Source of the DNA: UBA8108 sp965659285
GTDB lineage: Bacteria > Planctomycetota > UBA8108
Assembly: GCA_965659285.1 (NCBI GenBank)
Contig: CBFHWB010000128.1
Location: 1-12,849, forward strand
Length of the DNA stretch: 12,849 bases
Direction of reading: 5' to 3'
The notes under the pieces were generated by a model. It did no database searches and had not been told where the DNA came from. It saw only the letters and a program-made list of their open reading frames with translations. Made by a program: the position numbers and the translations under genes. Below are positions 1 through 6,281 of the stretch, one piece after another (position 1 is the first letter of the stretch; the number at the start of each line of letters is the position of its first letter).

Positions 1-502
1 TAGGGAGGAAACCCGCCTGGACCAGCATGCGTACCCCCCTGATGGCCTGCTTGAAGGTTCCTTCGCCCCTGATCGGGTCGTTGGTCTGCGGGTTGTAGCC
101 ATCGATGCTGACGCGCAGCTCGAGGCTGTAGGACGAAGCCTGGGAGATGTCGCGCAGCCGCCGGATGGAGGCTGGAGTGAAGACGGTGCCGTTGGTCAGC
201 ACCGTAGCGGGGCCGATGGAGAGGGTCTCCTCAAGGATCTGCATCATGTCGCGGTTCAGGAAGGGCTCTCCTCCGGTAAAATAATACTCCCTGACTCCGA
301 GCTTCTCAGATTCCCGGAGGTATTTCCTGACGGTCTCGATGCTGAGGAATCCGAAGGTGTCATTGCCCGGGTGACAGCTGATGAAGCAATGGTTACAGGA
401 CAGGTTGCACAAGGTTCCTCCAACCTGGAACCAGAGCTCGTCGAGGCTCTCGAGTTCCTGTACAGGAGCCAGCTCCCTGGTCTCGTTTCCGTGTTCTGTC
501 AT
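1..502 (-). CDS. Radical SAM enzyme, N-terminal 167 residues (cut by window edge)
   Basis: The visible part carries the radical SAM signature CNLSCNHC, with C32, C36 and C39 (CX3CX2C) to hold the 4Fe-4S cluster that cleaves S-adenosylmethionine. TGGEP (76-80) is the usual SAM-binding strand motif, and LRVSID (129-134) fits the next barrel strand. A further Cys43 follows the cluster motif (FISCHP). The pattern belongs to the MoaA/NifB/PqqE-like group, which often has a C-terminal SPASM domain, but that part lies outside the window. The substrate is unknown. The ATG overlaps the stop of the flavoprotein gene by four bases (ATGA), and GAGG lies 10 bases upstream of it, inside that gene, so translation is probably coupled. 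The reading frame is open to position 1. Family is certain; function is not. Confidence 0.9.
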   Translation of the reverse strand, partial: MTEHGNETRELAPVQELESLDELWFQVGGTLCNLSCNHCFISCHPGNDTFGFLSIETVRKYLRESEKLGVREYYFTGGEPFLNRDMMQILEETLSIGPATVLTNGTVFTPASIRRLRDISQASSYSLELRVSIDGYNPQTNDPIRGEGTFKQAIRGVRMLVQAGFLP

Positions 503-1761
503 GGCGAACGGGCCTCATCGTAGAGATCCAGGTCTTCGTCTCTCTCCACCAGCCGGAAGATGTCACGTACCTGCTCAATTCCGGTCCGCAGGAGAAAATC
601 GCTTCTCCTGCCGTAGCTCTTGTGCCCGGCGCTGAAGAAGCCGGGCTCAGGATGACCCAGCGTATCGCCGGGGAGCCCCTTCCGTGCCAGGCAGTCGCCG
701 CTGGAGCCCTCGCCCAAGAGGGCGGCGGCGAGCTTCATCGGACCCTCGGTGGCGTAGCAGAGGTGAACCTGGAGCTCGCGGTGGATGCTGGTGTCCGGAC
801 GGTACCCTGTCATGGAGATGATCCGGTCCATCTCCAGCGTTCGGCGTTCGGCCGGAGTCTCGCCCCGCAGCTCGATCCCCAGGCGTCCCTGTGACTCCTC
901 AATTCTCGAGGTGACGATCCCCGTGAGAGCCTCGCAGTCCTTCGGAGGTGATTTGGCGAAGCGATTAGCCGTCTCGGCAAGCTGGTCGCGCTGGGGGAGG
1001 GGGTCATCTTCATGGCGCGGGAGGGGTTCCGGGCGAGTGTCCCGGCGGGCCCAGGTAAGGCGCGTTCCAGGAGCCGTCTTCATGAGCTCGATGAACGAAT
1101 CGATGATGGTGGCGGCCGAGTAGCCCGCGCCAACCAGCAGCGTGGATTGGCCCTCGTAGAGGGGCCGATCGTCGCCGAGGACATCCGGGATGTGGTAGGC
1201 GATCTTTTCGGAAAATTCTTTTTCTCCCGGAGCGGGAAGACCTCCGCTTCCGAGGCTCCCGTGGTTCTGGTAGACCCCTGATGCGTCGATCACCACCTGG
1301 GCTTGAGCCGTTTCCAGCTCTTCCTCCCTGTTTCGTACGAGCAGTTCAAAGGGCTTCCGGGCGCGTTCGGGGGAGGCGATCGCTTCGGTTTTCAGCAGGC
1401 CGGCGCGCGAGATGGCGAGAATCTCATGGCCTGTCTTAACTCGATCGCCCAGCGCCGCGGCAAGCGGAGCGAGGTAGCGGTCGCAATATTCATGGCCTCC
1501 TGGATATTCTTCCGCCTGCGGTATCGGCAGGCTCTGTGCCTCGAGGGCGGCAAGGCCGAGGGGTGACGTGTTGAGCCTCCATGAAGAAAAAAGCCGGAGA
1601 AAACCCCAGCGCCTGATGTTGGCGCCGGCCTCGAGGCGTTCGTACACCGTGGGCCGGTGTCCCAGGGCGGAGGCGTAGATGGCGGCTTCGAGACCTATCG
1701 GACCTGCCCCAATGATGGCGATCTCCAGGGGACTTGAAGGGGACCGCGGTATGGCGGCCAT
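499..1761 (-). CDS. FAD/NAD(P)-binding monooxygenase-like flavoprotein
   Basis: This 420-residue protein has an N-terminal Rossmann dinucleotide-binding motif GAGPIG (18-23) on a beta strand, with acidic E41 ending the next strand (VYER), typical of FAD ADP-ribose binding. A second dinucleotide motif, GAGYSAATI (211-219), fits NAD(P)H binding. MTGYRPD (317-323) is the late ATG/TGYRPD-type motif of flavin monooxygenases and thioredoxin-reductase-like enzymes. RWGFLRLFSSWRLNTSPLG (51-69) and the C-terminal SAGHKSYGRRSDFLL (377-391) look like family-specific conserved blocks. There is no signal peptide or membrane span, so it should be a cytosolic oxidoreductase or monooxygenase. Its ATG directly abuts the stop of the GGT-like gene (TAGATG), and its own stop overlaps the radical SAM start. 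This arrangement implies tightly coupled expression of three enzymes. The substrate cannot be told from sequence. Confidence 0.88.
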   Translation of the reverse strand: MAAIPRSPSSPLEIAIIGAGPIGLEAAIYASALGHRPTVYERLEAGANIRRWGFLRLFSSWRLNTSPLGLAALEAQSLPIPQAEEYPGGHEYCDRYLAPLAAALGDRVKTGHEILAISRAGLLKTEAIASPERARKPFELLVRNREEELETAQAQVVIDASGVYQNHGSLGSGGLPAPGEKEFSEKIAYHIPDVLGDDRPLYEGQSTLLVGAGYSAATIIDSFIELMKTAPGTRLTWARRDTRPEPLPRHEDDPLPQRDQLAETANRFAKSPPKDCEALTGIVTSRIEESQGRLGIELRGETPAERRTLEMDRIISMTGYRPDTSIHRELQVHLCYATEGPMKLAAALLGEGSSGDCLARKGLPGDTLGHPEPGFFSAGHKSYGRRSDFLLRTGIEQVRDIFRLVERDEDLDLYDEARSP

Positions 1762-3402
1762 CTAATTTTCCACGATCTCACGGTAGGCCGCTCCGGATGC
1801 TCCCGGATCGACCCCGGCGATGACCCTCAGCGGATCCCGGCCCGCGAGCTCCGCGGCGTAGACCCGTCCGATGACTCCGAACGGATTGGGACTCTGGATG
1901 ATGTCCCAGCCTCGTTCGGCCAGGGAGGCGACGACCTTGGCGGGAAACCGGGACTCCAGCAGCATCGTCCTGTCGGCGTAGGCATCGAAGCGGGGGTGGA
2001 CGACGGCTTCAGCCACGTTCATGCCGAAGACGGTCACGTTGAGGATAACCTGCGAGAGGCCCGCGGTGATCCGCGCCGCTCCGGGTGAGCCGAGGGCGAG
2101 CTTTGGCTTGCCGTTCTCGAGGACGATGGTCTCGGCAACAGCGGTGCTCCGTGCCTTCCCGGGCGCGATCGAGTTGGCGCCTCCGGGGCGCGGATCAAAG
2201 GCGCTCATGCAGTTGTTGAAAAGGATTCCCAGCTTTGGAGCGAAGACTCCGGAGTTGTAGCCCAGCGAGTGGGAGAAGGAGATGCAGTTTCCCTCGTCAT
2301 CCACGATGGTCAACTGGGTGGTGTCGGGACAGTCCGCCGGCCCCTGGGGACATTCTCCTTCGGTCAGGGCGTCGAGGTAATCGGCGGTCAGAAAGGTCTC
2401 ATCTGCCGGGGTGCCGAAGTCCGTGTCGCCCTGGTTGGCCAGGCGGTCGCTCCAGACACGCTTCAGGATGTTGGAGAGTTCGTCGATGTAGGCCGGGCTG
2501 TTGTGCGCGGGGATGGAGTCCTTCAGCTGGCGCTCCATGAGCGCCAGGGTCTGCAGGAGAGCCACTCCGCCTCCGGGGAGGGGAGTCGAGAGGATCTCAT
2601 AGCCTCGAAAATTTCCGGAGAGAGGCTCGCGAACAGTCGGGGAGTAGCCCTCGAGATCAGCAAGGGTGACCAGCGCGCCGTTCGCCTCCCAGTCTTCCGC
2701 AATTTCCCGGGCCAGCTTGCCCCGGTAGTAGCTCTCTGCGCCCTCGGCGGCGAGACGCCTGTAGGTTTCCGCCAGCCTGGGTTGGCAAAAGATCTCACCC
2801 GCCTGGTAGGTCTCTCCGTCTTCCTTGAAGCAGATCTCCCGGCCCGTCTCGGTATGGCTCAGTCGGTCGCGGGTGGAGACCCTGCCGAAGAGGCCGGGAC
2901 GAATCCAGAAGTTGGCCAGCTCCGGCGTGACCCTGAAGCCGTCCTCGGCGTAGGGGATGGCCCTCTCGATGAGCTCAGCCCAGGGCAGCTTGCCGAAGCG
3001 TGAATGGATCTCGCCAACGCCTGCGACCATCCCGGGAACGGTGACGGCCTGGTAGCCGACGTCGTTGACCTTGCCCTCCACCAGGTACCCGAAACCATCA
3101 GGGGTTTCGTCTTCAAACAGATCGGCCCAGACATCCGGGCGGGCCAGGCTTCCGGCCCTCCCGTGGAAGTCGATGCTGAGAGAACGACCGGAACCTGAGG
3201 GCTCGTTGAAGAAGAGGGTGGCGCAGCCGAAGCCCCCGATCCCGCAGCGGTGCGGATCGACCACGCCCTGGACAAACGCGGCGGTGACCAGGGCATCTGC
3301 CGCGTTCCCCCCATCGGTAAGGACACGAGCGCCCTCGTAGGCCGCCTCCGCCTGGGGGGCGGCCACGAGACCCCGACCTGGTTGTATCTGCTCAGCTTTC
3401 AT
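1762..3402 (-). CDS. Gamma-glutamyltransferase family Ntn-hydrolase, divergent active site
   Basis: The 546-residue length and motif order match GGT: GLVAAPQ near the start, DGGNAADA (30-37), a GIGG segment (54-57), TVPG (121-124), PLPGGGV (274-280), DTTQLTIVD (360-368) and LGSPG (437-441). T361 aligns with the autoprocessing nucleophile of GGT (E. coli T391), so cleavage into large and small subunits before T361 is expected. Unlike the E. coli periplasmic enzyme it has no signal peptide and should be cytosolic. Several gamma-glutamyl-binding positions differ from E. coli by my hand alignment: N411 to G381, Q430 to C398, D433 to A401, S462/S463 to T420/A421, G484 to A442, and R114 displaced (R82). 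It may therefore be an amidohydrolase or acylase of another substrate. The ATG has no Shine-Dalgarno; a perfect TATAAT ends 8 bases upstream. The stop abuts the flavoprotein start. Confidence 0.88.
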   Translation of the reverse strand: MKAEQIQPGRGLVAAPQAEAAYEGARVLTDGGNAADALVTAAFVQGVVDPHRCGIGGFGCATLFFNEPSGSGRSLSIDFHGRAGSLARPDVWADLFEDETPDGFGYLVEGKVNDVGYQAVTVPGMVAGVGEIHSRFGKLPWAELIERAIPYAEDGFRVTPELANFWIRPGLFGRVSTRDRLSHTETGREICFKEDGETYQAGEIFCQPRLAETYRRLAAEGAESYYRGKLAREIAEDWEANGALVTLADLEGYSPTVREPLSGNFRGYEILSTPLPGGGVALLQTLALMERQLKDSIPAHNSPAYIDELSNILKRVWSDRLANQGDTDFGTPADETFLTADYLDALTEGECPQGPADCPDTTQLTIVDDEGNCISFSHSLGYNSGVFAPKLGILFNNCMSAFDPRPGGANSIAPGKARSTAVAETIVLENGKPKLALGSPGAARITAGLSQVILNVTVFGMNVAEAVVHPRFDAYADRTMLLESRFPAKVVASLAERGWDIIQSPNPFGVIGRVYAAELAGRDPLRVIAGVDPGASGAAYREIVEN

Positions 3403-3410
3403 GTCGGCCG

Positions 3411-3416
3411 ATTATA
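3411..3416 (-). promoter_or_regulatory. Candidate leaderless -10 element (TATAAT) for the GGT-like gene
   Basis: On the minus strand a perfect TATAAT sits 8 bases before the ATG at 3402, so a transcript from it would begin at or within a few bases of the start codon. The gene has no Shine-Dalgarno, in contrast to most neighbours. No good -35 is seen at 16-18 bases (the best is GTACCA). A near-perfect direct repeat, GTCGGCYGAT at 3403-3412 and 3425-3434 (22-base period), overlaps the element and could bind a regulator. Confidence 0.35.
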
Positions 3417-3442
3417 CGCACCAGGTCGGCTGATGGTACTCG

Positions 3443-5203
3443 CTACTTTTTGAAGCGGGTCGAGCCCTCTGAATAGAGACCTTTTTCCGTCCAGCTCGTA
3501 TAGCTGGCGGAGGTTCCCATGAGGTTCAGGAGGGCGTTCAGCGCCCTCATTGCTTCAGGCGGAACAGCGTCGCCAGCGGGCGAGAACTGCAGAGCCTGCT
3601 CGATTACTTCCATATAGCCGGCGGCGACCGAGGAGCTCTGGTAGGCGAGCCCGGTGACCTGGGCTGGAAGCCTGCCGAGAGCCTTCTTGAATTCGGCATT
3701 GTCAGCCAGTCCTGGAGAGTCCTTGCCGATCCTGCGGATCACCTTCTGGACGTTCTCCGGCTCTGATCCGAAGATGACCATCTTGTCGGAGATACAGACG
3801 GCCGGCTGCGGTCCGGAGAACCCGTCACCCATGACAAAGACGTCGCGGCCCATGTACTTTTTCGGTTCGAAAGCGCCGCCGGACATCTCGATGGCCTTGT
3901 TCACGAGCTTCTTCCAGGGGGCATCGTTGGAGAGCTCGAGGACGATCGTCATGTCGCCAAGCGGATTCTCAACACCGCCGACCCGCCCCGATCCGAAGTT
4001 GTGCGCGCGGTTTCCGATGCTGCTGAGCAGAGAGGAGAGCTTGAAGCCCATCTCTGCCTCGAACATCTCCTCGACGTTGGCCTCGGCGCCCTGCAGGGCG
4101 GCGAAGGACTGGACGAGGTTGAGCATCATCTTTACGGATTTGGTGATAGCCTCGGCATTGAGGCCGAAGACGCTGTAGGTGCCTGCGTCTCCGGGGACGA
4201 TGGAGGGAGGCGAGGCGGCGAAGGGCTTGCTCTTGAACCAGCCCAGCATGCCGTCAGAGGCTCCATTGTTGTGGACGAAGGTCTTGGAGCGGATTCCATT
4301 CTCTTCCAGAGCGATTGCCATTCCGAAGTTGTTGAGGGAGGTTCCGAAGAGCACCTTCTCAACGGTCTGCCAGAGGAAGACAAAGGGGTTGCCCTCCATG
4401 GCGCCGTTGACGGCCTTCAGGATGGGCTTCATGTTCATGAAGAAGCTGGCATGGTTTCCCTTGCCCAGTCGTCCCGCGGTTTCCTTGAAGCCGGGATCGT
4501 TTTCAAGGGAGTCTTCAGGATTCGCCTCCGAGAGCTTGACGATGGTCTGCTCAAGGAATTTCCTGCTGAAGGCAAGGAAGAACTTCGAGCCCTTCTCGCC
4601 TATGTAGATCCTCTCGGGTCCACCCTCCGCACCCTCGGGGGGGCTCAGGGTGGTGATCTTGCCGCCGTGGAAGTCCTCGGTCTTGACTCCGGCTCCCTCG
4701 CGGACGGCCAGGGCCATCAGGGAGAGGATGTTCTTCTTGAACTTCTCGCGCCCACCGAGGGCGTCGACACCGATGAGAAGCGGCATTGACTCGGAATCCA
4801 GCTCGGGCTCCTCCATGTTCATCAGAGCCTCTCCAAGGCTCTTGATGACCTTCGAGATGTCGCCTACGGCGAGGACGGCCTCACCCTTTACGGCGCCCAG
4901 CATCTCGATCGGATCAATCTGGGTTTCGGCGATGACGGTCTGCCTGACTTCCTCAAGGCTCTGTTCGGCCTGGGCGAGGAGCTCGGTGAATTCCTGTTTA
5001 TCCTTCAGCTTGTAGATCGGGGAGTTTTTGAAGTCCCGGACGATGCTGGCAAGGCTCGGAGCGTGCAGAACGAGTGTCGTATTCTTCGGAAGAGTCTTGA
5101 GAATAGATGGTCCAACGACGACCGTCTGTTTGTCCTGGGCTATCGTCCAGGCACTGAGTCCGACAATGATGACGGTGAGGGGAAGTAACAAGCGTTTCAG
5201 CAT
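3443..5203 (-). CDS. Secreted DUF3352-like protein of unknown function
   Basis: This 586-residue protein starts with a clear signal peptide: LKR, a hydrophobic core LLLPLTVIIVGLSAW, and a likely cut after A22. The mature N-terminus reads ILKTLPKNTTLVLHAPSLAS and then DFKNSPIYKL. This 'proteins as score-keepers' pattern (LP-x-T-x-L-hydrophobic, then a helix ending SPIYxL) resembles DUF3352 and related secreted proteins common in planctomycete-type genomes. The body alternates amphipathic strands and helices with repeated KFFLAFS- and KMVIFGSE-type segments, and there is only one cysteine. No catalytic motif is seen. I place the start at the ATG at 5203 because AAAGGA lies 9-10 bases upstream. 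An in-frame GTG 30 bases earlier has no ribosome site and would spoil the signal peptide. It lies 75 bases after the protease gene and 40 before the GGT-like gene. The DUF assignment is by resemblance only. Confidence 0.85.
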   Translation of the reverse strand: MLKRLLLPLTVIIVGLSAWTIAQDKQTVVVGPSILKTLPKNTTLVLHAPSLASIVRDFKNSPIYKLKDKQEFTELLAQAEQSLEEVRQTVIAETQIDPIEMLGAVKGEAVLAVGDISKVIKSLGEALMNMEEPELDSESMPLLIGVDALGGREKFKKNILSLMALAVREGAGVKTEDFHGGKITTLSPPEGAEGGPERIYIGEKGSKFFLAFSRKFLEQTIVKLSEANPEDSLENDPGFKETAGRLGKGNHASFFMNMKPILKAVNGAMEGNPFVFLWQTVEKVLFGTSLNNFGMAIALEENGIRSKTFVHNNGASDGMLGWFKSKPFAASPPSIVPGDAGTYSVFGLNAEAITKSVKMMLNLVQSFAALQGAEANVEEMFEAEMGFKLSSLLSSIGNRAHNFGSGRVGGVENPLGDMTIVLELSNDAPWKKLVNKAIEMSGGAFEPKKYMGRDVFVMGDGFSGPQPAVCISDKMVIFGSEPENVQKVIRRIGKDSPGLADNAEFKKALGRLPAQVTGLAYQSSSVAAGYMEVIEQALQFSPAGDAVPPEAMRALNALLNLMGTSASYTSWTEKGLYSEGSTRFKK

Positions 5204-5278
5204 TTTCTGATTCCTTTCGTAATGGAATTTCACTAATAACCTGGTTTGGATCCCGAAGTCCCACGCTCCGCGACCCTC

Positions 5279-6268
5279 TTATTTCTTCTTTTTGGCCTTT
5301 TGTTTCTTGGGGGGGGGCTTCAGATAGCGGAAACCCGTATTGGGGTTGTCCTTGTCAAAGGCGAAGGCCTCCCTGTTTCGGAGAAAATCCTTAACATACT
5401 GTATCGGTATGGCAAAGCCAAGCGACTCGCCACCCATGATCTTTGAACTGGTGACGCCGATCACTTCTCCACGGTTGTTGAAGAGAGGGCCACCGCTATT
5501 GCCGGGATTGATGGCTGCGGTGGTCTGGATCGACAGCTTGCCGCCAAGGGCGCGACTGCGGTTGCTGACGATTCCATCCGAAACCGTGCGGTCGAGGCCC
5601 AGCGGGTTTCCGATGGCGAAGACCGGATCGCCGATCTTGACTCGGTTGTAGTCTCCCAGGTAGGTCTCTCGAAGGGGGATCTTTTCCGGGTTCTCGATTT
5701 TGAGCAGGGCCAGGTCAAAGAAAGGATTGAAGGCGACGATTCGGACATCGCTGACCTTTTCCTTACGCAGACCCTTCTTTTCCTTTACGTAGATCATCAG
5801 CGAGATATCGCGTTCCTGTTCGATGACGTGGTAGTTGGTTACCACGTAGCCTTCTTTCCGGTTGATGATGAAACCGGACCCGGACTTGCTGAGGCAGAGA
5901 ACCTGGACGACTCCCTCGGCGACCGCCCTGGCTTTTTCTTCGATGGTCCCGGCGTCAAGCCTGCGGGTGAAGAAGATGGAGTCAGCTCGCGGGCCGGGTT
6001 TGTTGCCGGCCTTCCCGGCCGCGGGGTCGGCACTTTCCACCTGCGCCGTGATGATATCGATCGAGGCGCGCGGGATGCGGAGTATGGTATAGCCGACATC
6101 GAGGAAGATATCCGTGTCGGTTCTCTTGATAACCTTTCCCTGCAGGGAGTTTCCGCTTCGCAGCCGGATTTTTTCCCAGCCGGCCGTGGAGGAGTCCTGG
6201 GCCGGAAGGCTGCCGGCGGCGAGGGCCAGCAGGAGGAGGGACAGGATGGTTGTTTTGAGAGTGTTCAT
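5279..6268 (-). CDS. Secreted trypsin-like serine protease (HtrA-type core, no PDZ domain)
   Basis: The 329-residue protein has a signal peptide (1-23, hydrophobic TILSLLLLALAAGS, LPAQ end). Residues about 31-75 form a small beta domain (RLRSGNSLQGKVIKRT, then a second basic strand pair) resembling SH3/Sm-like folds. From about residue 105 there is a chymotrypsin-fold protease with the full triad: H147 in VTNYHV, D185 in FFDLALL and S258 in NPGNSGGP. LGFAIP (283-288) is the usual HtrA/DegS strand after the active site. HtrA proteins normally carry one or two PDZ domains. Here only about 40 residues follow, ending in a proline and lysine tail (PPPKKQKAKKKK), so the protein is probably periplasmic or surface-attached and regulated differently. 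The ATG at 6268 has AAAGG 9 bases upstream; an in-frame GTG at 6292 lacks one. It follows the FG-GAP gene by 13 bases. Confidence 0.92.
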   Translation of the reverse strand: MNTLKTTILSLLLLALAAGSLPAQDSSTAGWEKIRLRSGNSLQGKVIKRTDTDIFLDVGYTILRIPRASIDIITAQVESADPAAGKAGNKPGPRADSIFFTRRLDAGTIEEKARAVAEGVVQVLCLSKSGSGFIINRKEGYVVTNYHVIEQERDISLMIYVKEKKGLRKEKVSDVRIVAFNPFFDLALLKIENPEKIPLRETYLGDYNRVKIGDPVFAIGNPLGLDRTVSDGIVSNRSRALGGKLSIQTTAAINPGNSGGPLFNNRGEVIGVTSSKIMGGESLGFAIPIQYVKDFLRNREAFAFDKDNPNTGFRYLKPPPKKQKAKKKK

Positions 6269-6281
6269 TCGCGGAAACCTT

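Noticed and set aside
2269..3003. 244-codon plus-strand frame inside the GGT-like gene
   Set aside because: Antisense to conserved GGT motifs, no family features and no ribosome site. Similar antisense frames at 4001-4789 and 5828-6535 were rejected for the same reason.
5204..5233. In-frame GTG start 30 bases upstream for the DUF3352-like protein
   Set aside because: It lacks a ribosome site and places charged residues before the signal peptide. The ATG at 5203 has AAAGGA at good spacing.
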